Below are positions 1 through 12,000 of a stretch of DNA of 64,000 nucleotides, in pieces (positions within the stretch are counted from its first letter, which is position 1; every line of letters starts with the position of its first letter). A program made the translations under genes and the position numbers. The notes beneath the pieces were generated by a model that had not been told where the DNA came from, did not search any database, and worked only from the letters and a program-made list of their open reading frames with translations. The stretch lies in NCBI GenBank assembly GCA_021234155.1, contig JAJEKV010000085.1, positions 3,936,651 to 4,000,650 of the forward strand, given 5' to 3'. The stretch comes from Isoetes taiwanensis (lineage: Eukaryota > Streptophyta > Lycopodiopsida > Isoetales > Isoetaceae).

Positions 1-442
1 AATTTTTCTGGTAGACTTAACCGGGGATTTCGAAGCCTGGCTTGAAGCTCCTGTTTGTGGTCTGCAAGTCTACTCTGCCAGTTTTATTTGCATTTCCTCT
101 GCATTTTATAGACCTATTCGACCTATTTTCCACGGCTTCTACTAGATTGTGCTAGCTGACCAGATTGCCAGAGTCCTAAGAGCCATTTTTGGACTTCGGT
201 TCTTGATGGTTCTTCCATTGATTCCGGTCCTGGGCCTCTCTGCCTTTCTTGAAATTTCGATTTCTGGTTTAAAATTTTTACTTATAGCAGTATACCAATA
301 AAGCCTTTTTGGATCCTAAATCTTCTCCCAATAGTCTGATGCACATGGATCCTCGCACCGTACAAATGGCAAAACTCAGATTAGAAAGAGATCCCTGCTC
401 TAGCCAGCTCAGAGACGACATGCACACAACGAGTTGCAAGGG

Positions 443-505
443 GCAATTTGGATCTGCAATGCTACCCACATGCTTGCAATTTGGATCTGCAATGCTACCC
501 ACATG
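443..505. repeat. 30-bp direct repeat, two copies
   Basis: A 30-bp word beginning GCAATTTGGATC and ending CCCACATG occurs at 443-472 and again at 476-505 without change, giving a 33-bp period. It is a simple local duplication and no function is evident. Confidence 0.85.
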
Positions 506-1109
506 TAATTAACAAGCTGAAATCAACAATTTAATGGAAAAAACCAACACAAGAGCGCAAAGCAGAAAACAACTTCCATGAAGCAGCTCTAGTCCAGCCC
601 GCAAAAACGCTGATCGTAAAAGCCCCCTCCATATTCAACTCGTGGCTTCTTTGTTCTCTCAATAGAAGCTATTTCTTTTAAACCTTATCGGATCTGCAGA
701 AATCTGGCTGTGGCTCCACCAAAAGGATGAATGAAGTCGGCAGATTTCATTGAAGTCGCTTGCCCTCCAAATCAGGGCATTATGAAGCGGCCGACTAGCA
801 GGAAGATTACATATTTGAGCTCCCCGATGCCCAAATCGAAAAACAGGGGGAACAAAAGAAAGCTTAAGGCAACGGGAAAAAGAAATAATACGTGCCGAAT
901 TTAACATTTTTGGAAAAAAATCCACCCTTAAAAAACATTGACATTATGTGATCATGTTAATGTAAACTGATGTAATATCCTTTGCAGTGGTAAATGGTCG
1001 TTAATAATAATGAGTCTAATTTCACAGTCTTAGAAAGACAATTAATTTTACATTTCGACTTTTTAATTATATATTATTTTCATTTACAAGATGGACGAAG
1101 AAAAATGTT

Positions 1110-1131
1110 CGCGGCGGCCTTGGCCGCCGCG
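1110..1131. repeat. GC-only hairpin in AT-rich context
   Basis: CGCGGCGGCC and GGCCGCCGCG form a perfect 10-bp inverted repeat with a 2-nt TT loop. The surrounding 200 bases are strongly AT-rich, so this block stands out in composition. It could be a mobile-element footprint or a cruciform-prone site. No flanking target duplication was recognised. Confidence 0.75.
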
Positions 1132-1508
1132 ATAAATTTCTTGTATTATTAAGTTTGGATGACCATTAGTTTGCAAGCTCAATTGATGGACAAACATAAA
1201 TAATATATTGCTCCAAAGACACCAAGATTGTTGTTGCAACCTATTGCTCATGGCATTGGATCAATCTGTATTGCCTTGACGCCTTGTTAATATTGTCCCA
1301 GTTTTGTTATCCTTATTTAAACTTTATCGGATGAAATGTCCAGGAACGCTGGGCACTTTTTCTTGTAGAATAATAATACATCAATTTACATTTTTTAGAG
1401 GTACTTACATACTTTTCCAAAGGATAAAATTAGTTGTATTGATGATAAATCATATTACTATTTTATTGATATTCTATTATTTCTCATTTGGCTTCAAATA
1501 TGTATAAT

Positions 1509-2729
1509 TTAGCTTCTAGTGAAGTTCCGTTCTCGTGGTTGATGGTCCTTGAAACGAAGTAACGTATACACACCAGCACCAATTTGTGCTCCTATAAATG
1601 GACCAACAAAGTAAAGCCATATTCCTTTGTATTTACCAGCAGATATGGCCGGCCCTAGAGTTCGAGCTGGATTCATAGATGCTCCAGATATAGGTCTGCA
1701 TGAGAGAAATTCTTTATCTAGAATATCGTCTTCAACAAAGTGACAATAATTTTGAACAAGACTTACGCACCAATGAGATTGTTCAGGTAAACAGTAGCAC
1801 CTACTGCAATGCCAGCAAGTTCTCCCACCTGTTTAGAAGGATATATAAACAATTTGGGCACAGCATTATGTGTTTTGAATTGAAAAAAATAATTTGCATT
1901 GTATTTGAACTCACAGCACGAGTATCGGTGGCTACTGCAGTAACAACAAACATCATGAAAGCCGTCAGGATGATCTCAAAAACAAAAGACTGCCACACTT
2001 CACCAGCAGGCACAGTGGCACCTGCATGCTCAAATGGAGTATAGACTGCTCTCAGCAAAAAAGCTGAACAAATTGATGCTGTAAGCTGGCATGTCCAATA
2101 CAGTGGAACCTTGAATTCCAACTTATGGATTAGTATGAAACTAGGTTCTATCAAAATAAGTTGCTTTCTCCTTTACCTGCCAAAATGGGAAGTGCCTGTA
2201 AGTGGCGAAGGCCAAAGTTACAGCAGGGTTTATGTGAGCTCCCGATATATGGCCGGTTGAAAAGATGACAATCATCACACACAGGCCAGCTCCTCCTCCA
2301 ACTCCATGAATACCCAAATATCCTTTTGATTTATGGTCCATTATGGCTGTCCCAGCACAACCAAAAATCAACACAAAAGTTCCCACAAATTCAGAGAGCA
2401 ACTGCAATAAGAAGATGTTATTTTATAAACAAAGCAAAAATTAGTGGAAGCATTATTCCAACATAAATATGATATAAAGCTTTCGTCAAGGATAAATCTA
2501 ATGGTCTATACGAAGGTTGAGCTAGCATAGAAATATAATTTTCAAGGTTATGAATATTGTGTGGGAGTTGTACCTTTTTCCCAAGTGTTACATTTGGAGA
2601 CAGCCCAGTTGGGATGGGATCTCTGATTTCATGGTCAGGAATGCATTCTACAGGAAAGCATTTGTTGCCTCCTCGAAAATCGAGGCTGGAGTTACGGTCA
2701 TTTGATACCGTTATTTGTGCATCTCCCAT
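1509..2729 (-). CDS. NIP-type aquaporin (boric acid/small solute channel type)
   Basis: Five exons on the minus strand: 2574-2729, 2177-2401, 1915-2109, 1767-1828 and 1509-1695. All introns are GT-AG, and the exons sum to 825 bp (274 residues plus stop), a normal NIP length. The product is a six-helix channel of the major intrinsic protein family. Both pore loops carry NPA: the first at residues 110-112 in GHISGAHINPAVT, the second at 221-223 in GASMNPARTLG. By alignment from memory the aromatic/arginine filter reads Ala90, Ile199, Ala218, Arg224, as in plant NIP subgroup II (NIP5/NIP6-like). Known members of that subgroup pass boric acid, glycerol and other small uncharged solutes across the plasma or endomembranes. 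The N-terminal 52 residues form a separate soluble exon. The reading frame is intact and the splice junctions fit exactly. Assignment to NIP is firm; the exact subgroup and substrate are inference. Confidence 0.93.
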
Positions 2730-3372
2730 TTTCTTTTGTTAGGACTTGGAGTATCAATCTTGAAATTTGAACCCAAAAACAACCTTCATATGTTTAGATA
2801 ATCATAGCAATGCTTTTATTATCACTTCCTGACTATTCAACCATGGACTAGTTTGTAGCTTGCAGAGATTTATATATTGTGTGTGAGATGCTCTCTCCAA
2901 TTGTTCATTACATCCTTACGGCCATGTAATGCCAATAAGAAAAGTATTTAAAATCTTCAAGATGACCCCCATATGTGAATTGCCAATACGTCATGCTTGG
3001 GAATAAACCACCATTTCCAAATTTTTTAATTTCCAAGAATATATCTTATACATATTATATGTTAATGTCACATCCATGACATTTGTCCTGACCAAATGGT
3101 CGGTCACTTGGTGTATGGCTTACGATGTTAATACAACATTAGGTACATATATACACAAGCACAAAATAATAATCAATGGAATATATACATATCTGAACCT
3201 CTATACCAAAAAGATAATCCTTTGTGCAAATGCATATAGTCATTTTTTGCATCAATAGATCTATTGATAGGTAGAATATTTTCTTTCTTCATATTGAGTG
3301 ATATTATAATTTTGCCCATAAAACAAAGTCTCGGTTTTGATTGTGATTCCTCTATTACTAAACTAATAGAAT
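2730..3372 (-). promoter_or_regulatory. Upstream region of the NIP gene
   Basis: This stretch lies upstream of the aquaporin start codon on the minus strand and presumably holds its 5' untranslated region and promoter. It is AT-rich with several TATA-like words, none at a position I can assign. It ends at a LINE-type 3' tail. No other coding sequence was seen. Confidence 0.4.
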
Positions 3373-3440
3373 ATCCGATTGGGACCCCATGGACGTAAAA
3401 AACCTATCTTATCTTGTCTTGTCTTATCTTATCGTATCTA
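3373..3440 (+). mobile_element. LINE 3' end with (ATCTT)n tail
   Basis: A plus-strand segment containing GGGACCCCATGGACGTAAAA is followed by a degenerate ATCTT pentamer run (about 3405-3440). The same arrangement, GTCC-bearing end then a pentamer run, occurs in reverse at about 20899-21045 and at about 22984-23040. I read these as 3' termini of one LINE family with a microsatellite tail. Only the terminal bases are present here, as expected for a heavily 5'-truncated copy. Confidence 0.55.
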
Positions 3441-4259
3441 AAAGACTATAAAAAAAAATTGATGCAGACAATTGGTGATATACTAGTCACCTAATTGGAC
3501 ATGTAGCTGAAATATGTTTTCAAAGTTTTTCACTAGAGTACTTGTGCATCTGCACATAATCTCTGAAATTGCATAGACGTCTCCCTAAAGGGAAGATTCG
3601 AAATTTGAAATACCATAAGAAGCCATTGGCTTTGCTAAATCTTGTCTTGCCCACCTATTTCCTTGGAATAGTGATGTGCTTAAGAGCTTGGTGTGTCCAT
3701 TGTTGTGATCTAAGTCATTTATCATGTTTTCGACCTGCACGTAGTTGCTTTATAGCTAATCCTAGCATTTTCTTTTAGTTAAATTAGTTTTTTAGATAAT
3801 AATGATGATGACGAAGCATAGTCATGTGACAGATTTGAAGGTTTTTTTTGTTTTCAAGGACGAAAAAAAGTTTACTACAAGATGTACATATCTCACGAGC
3901 TCCATAAGCAAAAGTGCTCCTGAGACACAAGCTGAAGCATTATGTACTTACTTCAGTGTATGGGACTAATGATAATAATTAATTTGAAAATCTGAATCCA
4001 AATGTGATGCTTTACTTCTTGCATGAGGAAGGAAGACTTATAAGCCATTAATACCTTAGCCTGGACCTACAACAATAATATTACGAACAGATGAACAAAT
4101 ATCTTGGAAAATATGCAGCCTGCGATGCTCGCAAATTTACCACAAGCCAAGCATATCTTAGATGAAATGCCTTCTACTTAAGTGGAGGCCCATACGAGTA
4201 GAACACCATGTGTTGTTAAATGGATCTTTTACTCAGGACCATGCTGCTTGAATTTCTGA
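3441..4259. other. Unassigned intergenic DNA
   Basis: AT-rich sequence without a convincing gene. A 69-codon open frame at 3569-3778 has no recognisable domain and is probably chance. Confidence 0.5.
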
Positions 4260-5068
4260 ATGCTATCAGAAAAGGGGATTCTGGATGAGGGCCAGGATCT
4301 TGTTGCATTGAAGGCTAATCTGACCTACGAGCATTGTGGCATCAAGCACACAATACCGTATGCAATCATGCTAGCAGAGACAGGGATGTCTCCCCTGGAA
4401 TTGGAGGCCCTGTATCAAACTATTAATTTTGTGAATAGAATTAAGATGCAATCAGTGGATAGGTTACCCCATCAAGCCATGCTGGTTTCTGCAGATCAGG
4501 GGTGGTTTCAGGAGGTCATGGCATGGGCAAACCGATGGGGTATAACAGAGATGAATTGGCCAGAAGATAAGTTTGAGACCAGATCACTATTGGAGCGACA
4601 TGCAATCCACATTCTTTGGGTCAAGCAAGGGAGCCAGATGCTGCATTACTAAATGACAATCAATCCGATGGAGTTTTATAAAGATCAAAGGTATCTATCA
4701 GCAAATATGTCAAAGAGGCTAAGGCAACAAGTTGTATGTGAGCTCACATAGGTTGGCACTTGAGACTGATCGGTAGTCCAAAGTACCAATAGAGAATCAG
4801 ACATGTAGACTCTGCAGTTTGGATCGTGTTAAAGATGAGGATCATGTGCTTGCGGGTTGTCCAATCTATAAAGGTACCAGGGAAAAATTCGGCATCCATA
4901 TAGGAAATTTCCATACTTTATTTGCTCTAGATCCATCAGATATAGGTTTATACATTAAAACAGTTGATGACTATCGTTCTTTGTTGTTAAAAATTAATGA
5001 TGTCTGATTGCAATCAGGCTCTCTGCCTTCAAGGCCCCAAAGGGCTCAGTAATACCTTATTATTATTA
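4260..5068 (+). pseudogene. 3' remnant of a LINE-like retrotransposon ORF2
   Basis: Two broken frames (4260-4652 and 4819-5007) encode the C-terminal tail of a non-LTR reverse transcriptase. The second contains a zinc-knuckle-like CRLC...EDHVLAGCP signature (the first Cys pair lies just upstream, near 4804-4815), the C-x2-C-x(n)-H-x(4)-C pattern typical of the end of these proteins. Stops and frame shifts separate the pieces. The element ends with a conserved-looking CAAGGCCCC stretch and a (TTA)n tail near 5050-5068, as expected of a LINE 3' terminus. A similar C-terminal region is seen in the LINE at 34.3-34.7 kb, so the two probably belong to one clade. No reverse transcriptase core remains, so this is a 5'-truncated dead copy. 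Confidence 0.7.
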
Positions 5069-5219
5069 CGGAAAACTACCAAACTACCCCTATAAGTCTA
5101 TGTAATTACCAAAATGCCCTTATGAGTTTCAAAATTACCAAAATGCCCCTACACACCTTCTATACATAAGGGCATTTTGGTAATTTTGGAACTCATAAGG
5201 GTATTTTGGTAGTTTTCCC
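5069..5219. mobile_element. 151-bp MITE with long inverted repeats
   Basis: The ends read CGGAAAACTACC and, in reverse complement, GGGAAAACTACC. The pairing continues inward through words such as TTACCAAAATGCCC and its partner GGGCATTTTGGTAA, so most of the element folds on itself. It sits inside the (TTA)n tail of the preceding LINE. TTATTATTA flanks both sides and fits a 9-bp target duplication of the Mutator-like kind, but the simple repeat makes the exact duplication length ambiguous. It is non-coding and presumably moved by a transposase supplied elsewhere. Confidence 0.8.
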
Positions 5220-5770
5220 TTATTATTATTATATCCAGAGGTGTTGAAGCCTAATATGATCTGGGAATCTATCTGCGAGCTTGGGAAAGACTAAGCTTTT
5301 AAATATTTTTGTATTTGCATATTGGAGTGTGCAAAAATCTTCTCCATATCAATGCTGCAAGAATTGTTTTTTCTCAGGCTGTACGGATTACGAGAATGGC
5401 TTTTCTGTGGTAAGTTCTAGCTCCATGGAATCGCCATGCTGATGTAGATGATCAGGAAAAGAGCTTCTGTGGTAATGTTTTGACTCCAAGAAATCACCAT
5501 GGCAGTTTAGATGAGCCCAAAAAGACCGAGAAAGATATGGCTTTGCTCAGTAAAATCACTGCAGCGATTATGTTCAGCAAATATATTTGTTTTCTTTTTA
5601 ATATTTTCTATTATGAAAGAAGCTTTATGGTCACCTTAAATGCCAAAATAAACAAGTTTCTTTACCTTTGAGCGTCCAATATACACTCATTCTTAATTCG
5701 AATAAATCGCAGTGGCGATCTTTTTGAGCGCATCTTTTTGAGCGCAACATATATAAAATGTATGAGAATT
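5220..5770. other. Unassigned DNA before the copia element
   Basis: AT-rich sequence. A 63-codon frame at 5480-5671 shows no recognisable domain. The last five bases, GAATT (5766-5770), are one copy of the target duplication of the copia element. Confidence 0.5.
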
Positions 5771-6337
5771 TGTGAGATCACTTAAGTCTTCAATTCGTTC
5801 CCTTATGAAACAACCCTTATATATGTGTATTATTTGAATAAACCATTGAACTTAAGGCAATTACCTTAGATGAAATCTTAGACTATTAAGCAGAAATAAC
5901 TCGTTACTGTAGCAATGGTCTTTGATTCACAATGGACTGCAACATATACAAGTATAGACTATCTTCTCCCTTGCTGATCTGCTCAGCAATCGTCTCACAA
6001 AGCTATCTTCTAGATAAATTATTTACAGGTTTATAAACATGGGATTCTTCGGCCGCCCGTCGGTTAAGCTCAGTAGTAATGTTTTTAGTTAGTCAACTTT
6101 CCATCCAAATTTTATGGCTTCACCTCTTGCAATATTGTAGACCATTTTTGTCCCTTAACATTTCGACCTTCAAGACTTAATTTCAAGCCTTAAATAATTT
6201 GAACCATTGACCTTACCTTTTAACTTATCCATATAGTTAACATACAACCATTGTATGCTTCTGAGCCTTCCCTTTTCTTCAACTATTTTATGACCGTCTC
6301 AATGGAATATGTGATGACCTCCAATATTTTTCTAACA
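5771..6337 (-). repeat. Copia LTR (3' LTR of the minus-strand element)
   Basis: 567 bp, beginning TGTGAGATC and ending TTCTAACA on the plus strand. It matches the LTR at 18894-19474 along its length, except for about 20 substitutions and two gaps near the CTTCTCCCTTG and CTTCGGCCG words. It is preceded by GAATT, one copy of the target duplication. Confidence 0.95.
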
Positions 6338-6351
6338 TTCCTCCTTCATCA
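6338..6351 (-). promoter_or_regulatory. Polypurine tract of the copia element
   Basis: Directly inside the LTR the minus strand reads GATGAAGGAGGAA. This purine run adjacent to the 3' LTR is the expected primer for plus-strand DNA synthesis. Confidence 0.75.
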
Positions 6352-6593
6352 TATATTCCTGCACATTTAAGCAATCCCTGAAGTGTATGAATTTCCTTTC
6401 AACAAGAGCTTTTGTAAACACATCTGCAACCTGCTCCTGAGTATTTATGTACTTCATCTCAATATATTCTTTCTGCTAGATCCCTGATAAAATGTATATT
6501 TAACTCTATATGTTTGGTCCTTTCATGCTCTACTGGGTTTTTAACAATGGCAATGCAACTTTGGCTGTCTGATAAAATAGTTGTTGGTCTTTT

Positions 6594-7915
6594 CTAAGAG
6601 CAATTCATTTCTTCAAGCAACCTCCTCGGCCAAATTACTTCTTTAGCAACCAAAGAAGCTACAACATATTCAGCCTCTGCAGATGACATGGCTATTGCAT
6701 TCTGCTTTTTGCATTTCCAGCTGATAGCACCTCCTTCTAGGTAGATTACATAGCCAGAAGTGGACCTTCTTGCACTGAGATCACCTCCCCAGTCTGCATG
6801 ACTATAAGCCTGTAGATTAAGATCTTCTGAATCAAAAGTAATTCCATGATGTTTGGTACCCTTTAGGTATCGCAACACTCTCTTAGCTGCAAGCCAATGA
6901 ATTTTGCTGGGCTTATGATTCCTCCTACTTAATATATTCACAATATAAGCAATGTCTGGTCTGGTATTATTTGCCAGGTACAGTAGGCATCCCACTAATG
7001 ACCTGTAAGGCACTTTTTCCATTTCTTCTTTCTCATGCTCTGATAATGCTAATTCAGCAGTCAATTGATGGCCAGACACCACAGGGGTTTTTGCTATGCA
7101 TGCTTCATCAAGTTTAAACCTTTTAAGCATATTGTCTATATGCCTACTTTGTTTCAGTCTCAGCAACCTTTTCTGTCTATCCCTTTCAACTTCAATGCCC
7201 AAAAATTGTTTGAGTTCTCCTAAGTCTGACATTTAAAATCTGTCCTTCAGCAAGTTTTTGCACTGGTTCATGCATTCCATACTACTAGCAGCCATGAGTC
7301 ATCAACATACAAAGCTATTACACAATAACTGCCATCATTTTGATACTTGTACAAGTTTCCATCATTTTTAAATTTTTCAAATCCTTGCTCCTTTAGAAAA
7401 TTATCCATATAGAGATACCATTCTATTGGAGATTGTTTAAGTCCATAGACTGCTCTGTTCAATTTCCAGACCTTATTGTTACCAACTTCAAAGCCAGGGG
7501 CTTGTCTCATAAAAATGTTTTCTTCTAACTTTGCATTCAAGAAGGCAGTTTTTACATCCATGTGATGTAGTTCCAAACTCAATGCATTGGCCAGACTGAT
7601 TAATAGCCTTAAGCTGGTAAGTTTAACAATAGGGGAGTATGTCTCATCATAATCTATTCCCTTTTTCTGTGTAAATCCTTGTGCCACAAGTCTTGTATTA
7701 AATTGTTTACTTCCATCTGCATTGGTTTTGACTTTGTACAGCCATTTACTTCCAATCACATTATGATTACCAGGATAATCTACTACATCATAGGTCTGAG
7801 TTTTCTTAAATGATTCCAGCTCATCTTCCATTGCTGCCAGCCATTTATCTTTGTCTCCACAGGCTAAAGCTTCCTCTAACTTCTCAGGGGTTTCTACATC
7901 TTCCATTATTGCCAT
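6594..7915 (-). pseudogene. Copia reverse transcriptase and RNase H
   Basis: The upstream frame, 7268-7915, carries the copia reverse transcriptase: a WLAAMEDEL entry motif, GSKWLYKVK, DVKTAFLNA and the catalytic ALYVDD box. The downstream frame, 6594-7232, carries the connection and RNase H: LGELKQFLGIEV, an RPDIAY...HW segment, and the RNase H acidic motifs in SHADWGGD and SSAEAEY. The two frames are separated by a break near 7232-7268 just after YVDD, so a single polyprotein cannot be made here. Order and motifs match Ty1/copia pol. Confidence 0.92.
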
Positions 7916-8690
7916 AATATGATCATTTACTTGACCTAATTGTTCTAGCCTTTTGCTTTTCCCACTTTCAATTCTCCCATAGTCATTGCTATCAAGTTTA
8001 GCCTTCTCTATTAACCTTTCTGCTTGAGATTTTCTCCTTCTATTCTATTCTATTCTGAACATTATTTTCCTCCTCAGGTTCATTTAATGGTTCCTGATTT
8101 CGTTGATTATCTTGCCTTATATTATTATCTTCTGATATCTGCCCATCATAAGCATCATTTGATTCTAAATCTACTTCAAATGTCACCTTTTTTGTACTCT
8201 GTGGTACAATCAGATTTCTTTCCTTTTTTTCTCTCATCGAATATTACACCTCTGCTAATAATGATTTGCTTTGTGTTTGGTACCAATAACCTGTAACCCT
8301 TTGATTTACTATCATATTCAACAAGCACATTACCTTTTAAAGCAGAAGAAGGCAGTTTGTTTTGTATTAGTATGGCTGTTTTGAGTGCTTCCTCACAGAG
8401 ATAATTTGGCAGCCCACTGTGTTTAATCTAATCATAGCTCTCACTGCATCCATAATGGTTCTACTCTTCCTCTCTGCTACTCCATTCTGCTAAGGGCTAT
8501 AACTGCACGTAAGTTGTCTTTTGATGCAATTAGCAACACAAAAAAGTTTGAATTTAGTAGACAAATATTCCCCTCCTCGATCTGACCTGATACACTTTAC
8601 TTTTAGACCTGTTTCTCTCTCAACTTCTATTACATAATGTTTAAAAGTAGTTCATGCTTGAGATTTTCTTTCAAGACAATAACTTTTGCA
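7916..8690 (-). pseudogene. Copia integrase, C-terminal part
   Basis: Reading on the minus strand, the segment encodes the second half of the integrase core, including an IRSDRGGEY motif with a catalytic aspartate and an ERKSRTIMD motif holding the catalytic glutamate. It then runs into a low-complexity acidic linker toward the reverse transcriptase. Several in-frame stops are present. It continues directly from the half at 17135 onward once the nested transposon is removed. The junction lies right after the first strand of the catalytic core. Confidence 0.8.
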
Positions 8691-8694
8691 CATT

Positions 8695-8719
8695 AACAAA
8701 GTTGCGTATTAAACGGGAG
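8695..8719 (+). repeat. Left terminal inverted repeat of the DNA transposon
   Basis: 25 bp beginning AACAAAGTTGC and ending ATTAAACGGGAG. It pairs with 17106-17130 with three mismatches (positions 6, 12 and 13). Further inward both ends share CAAAGATTCC followed by a T run, so the terminal similarity extends loosely to about 80 bp. Confidence 0.88.
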
Positions 8720-9038
8720 CAAATCATCGAAACGAGAGCGAAAGGAATATTCCTCAAAGATTCCCTTTTTTTTTTACAAAAAGGGGGTAAAATGAGGTTA
8801 AAAAAAAAAAAGATGCATGAAATTCTATTTTGACCCCCCCAAAAGTGACTAATTTTTTTGTGCAACGAAAGAATTGACTTTTTTAAAGTGTCATTTTTCT
8901 TAGCAAATAGAATGTTGTTGAAGTATATTTTACGAGAGAAACCCTAATTTCAGAGGATAAAATATTTAACAAAAAATTGAAGTTAGTCCAGAATCAAACT
9001 CGTAGTATTCTCAAAATTTGAAGATAGAATCTTCATAT
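8720..9038. other. Left subterminal non-coding region of the transposon
   Basis: Contains AAACGAGAG (a variant of the terminal AAACGGGAG word), AAAGGAAT and CAAAGATTCCC followed by homopolymer T and A runs. This is the 3' side of the minus-strand transposase gene and may hold its terminator. Homopolymers of 8-12 bases here are error-prone for sequencing. Confidence 0.6.
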
Positions 9039-12000
9039 TCACATGCAAAATTCTGATCTTTTTCTAAGACTCCGGTTATGTGCAAAAGTATGAGGATCGA
9101 TGAAGGAAGGATCCGGGGCGTCATCATGTTCATTTATGCCATCCTCATCACCTTCACTTCTTTCACTGTCACTAGAGGAAGTGCTTGAGTTATCTTCCTC
9201 ATCACTATCAACAGATGGTGTAGCATTGCCACCACCTTCTTCATCCTCTTCTTCGTAATTACAAGCTTTTTTAAGCAAATTGATAGTCCTCTGGCGTGAG
9301 CGATTTGTCGATTTCAATTTAAAATCATAGCACAATATAGTCCGTCATTAAGGATCAGCTCATCCCTACAACCCACCTTCTTGGACTTTCTCCCTTTTCC
9401 TTGGCTTCTCATTTCTAACTCATATCTACCTTCAAAAAAGCATTTTTTCGGAAATGTTGCAAGCCAATGAATCTTGAGTTTAGTGACTAAGCCTTCCTCC
9501 TTGACTGTGTCAAGCACTTTTGCTATCCAGAAAGGTCGACCTTTGTCATCCTCCTCAGTTGGAAGAGCAATTAGCATACCCTTGGTAATTTCTGTGATAT
9601 TACCTTGAGGCTCATTCCTGCGTCTTGGTCCGAGGTACATGACTCGATCCTCGTCTTCTTCTACTGCAGGTGCTAATGTAGCATTGCTTGGACCTGCTTG
9701 GTGCTGGGGTTGATGGAAGGTGTTAGGCCATCCAAATGGTTCTTGCAACTGTCTTAGAGCTATATTTTTCACAACAATTTTCTGTTCGAGAAAGAAATTA
9801 CTCCACCACATCCGATCTTCTTCTAAGAAGTACTTAAAGCCTGAGGAAATTCCATTTTCAATGGCTTTTAAGGATGACTCTGAGGTACTTTTCTTCTGCT
9901 TGGACTCCTTAGGATTTTTGAGAGGAAGTTGCTCAGCACGTTCTATGAAGGAAGTGTCTGGAATATATTTAAGGAAGCGTAATCCCTCTGGTGGACTCCA
10001 GTCCTTAGTTGTAGTATACTTCTTCCCCTGTAAGAAACTCTGGCCATCCTTCAAGTAGAACTTGATATGATGTTGAAAGGTGAGATCATTCAACTTGTTC
10101 ACAGCTTGTTCTCTGTCTGAACGTTGAGAGAAAACAAACTCTCTGAAATCAGCAGTCTCTTTAAGAAGATCGACCACTGGAGTAGGAGTGTAAGAATCTT
10201 CAATAATTCGAACTAAAGAAGGAAGACAGAAAGCCTTCTTCCTTCTAAAGGCACGAAAAATCTGGCTGAACATTTGGTTAATCGATCATGAGTGTGTCCT
10301 ACAAGTAAGAAACCGAGCTTCACTTTTCTAAAGATCCCTAGCTCCACTAACATGGCACAATCGCAAAAGAGTGTTTGATTCTTGTTCTCCCTTGTAGTAT
10401 TGTCAAGTTGCAGATAAAGCACTGGCGGTAATTGCTCTTGCTCGCACAGGACCTTGTTAAGAATTGTGATTGTGAGGTTCAGGTCACCTTGCAAGTTTGG
10501 ATACGTCAAAAATACTTTGCACTTTAGACTTCCTTTGAAGACCATAGCTCCTACAAGGTGGACCTTAACAAAACATTCCTCCGCACATCTTTTAGGAATG
10601 TTCAAGAAATGTGGTAGAGTAGTTTTTTTGGTCCATTCCATCAATCACAAATGCATACATATATTGCGATTGGACGTTCAAGAGCTTTTTTTTTCGTGTT
10701 TGGCAAGCTTTCTTCTCTCTCACGCTTGTTGTTCACGATGTCCGGCAAGGTTCTCATGCACAATATCTGTAGAAGAAATAAGGTCAAAGCATTTTTTTTA
10801 AAACAAGTGAGAGATTGAAGAACATGAGCTTACTTCTTTCGACCTCTGTCTTTGCAGTTTCTCTTTGATTTTTTTAATTCTGCACACCTTGAGCAAACAT
10901 ACATTCTGTGTCTCCTCGGAATTTTCACTAAACCGAATTCACTTTTCCACAGTCTGGTGAAGTGTGAGTAAGAGATGTGCTGAAGCTGAGTGCAAGTCTC
11001 TTTGTACTCATTAAAAACATCTTTTTTGGTGATGTTATCAGTTAAATGATACATGTTGCTATTAGGCAGCTTCTCACATGTTTCTCTAAAATATTTCTCC
11101 ATCCATGACACAAAGTGACAAGGGCATGCATGGTTACAACTCTTCTTGGTCCACAATGATCATCAATTGCTGGATTTTTGTCCAGTCTTTTGTGTATTCT
11201 AGACATTCTGGTGGACCCTAAACGGTGGACAACCATAAAGCATTTCTGGCAAACTTCTTGACGGTTAATGTAGTGCAAGAAGGTGTTGCGGTCTGGCCTT
11301 ACATGATAGGCCAAGTAGGCATTCTGGTCAGCCAATGTCATTGAACTGTAGTTGTCTCTAATTGCTCGTAATTTAGACATGTTAAATTTGTTGATACAAC
11401 CCAATGAGCAGCATTTACTTCTTAAAAGTCTTCTCATTTTATGCTCGTCCATAAGGTTTCTTCTTCTTACAGAGGAGCATGCTCTCAAACTACAATCCAC
11501 CTTGAATTTCTTGGTGGACTGGCTAGAGAACGTGTAATCTCGTTGCACTTCGTTGGTTTCTTCATCTTCTGAAGAGAGTTCTACTCTGGGGGTGACCTCC
11601 TCTGCTCTTAGTGGTGTGCTTGTAGAGGAGAACAAACCACGTGAAGCTGTACCCGGATAAGGCGGAGGTGCAGTGTTGAATGAAGGAGATGGGCCAGCAT
11701 ATGATGTGCCAGCGAAAGTTGTTGAAGCGTCTTCACAGGGAGTTCGATCAAACATATCTCTTAGAGCAGACTGAAATTCTGCAAACCCATGTGTCACCAC
11801 GTTTGTGTGAAGAGGAGTAGATGCTGCAGGGTCGTCTTCATTTGTAGTGAAATCGTGATGGGAGAAACGATGGAGAATCTCGCAGTCTTCAGAACGTGCT
11901 GTATTCTTGGCATGTGTAAGTGAAGATGGAGAAACAACAAACGGCGGAGGTAGTCTGTTCCGAAAAATTTGCTGAGGTCGAGCCATTGTAGTGTCGGGGG

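Larger units (their letters stand above)
1..1508. other. Unassigned intergenic DNA
   Basis: No reading frame here resembles a known protein and none looks protein-like in composition. The stretch is mostly AT-rich. It holds a 30-bp direct duplication near 443-505 and a GC-rich perfect hairpin at 1110-1131, listed separately. The last few hundred bases lie just downstream of the minus-strand aquaporin gene and should contain its 3' untranslated region, but I see no clear polyadenylation signal that I would commit to. Confidence 0.6.

Noticed and set aside
3569-3778. Small protein gene of 69 codons
   Set aside because: No domain, no homology recognised and AT-rich random-looking composition.
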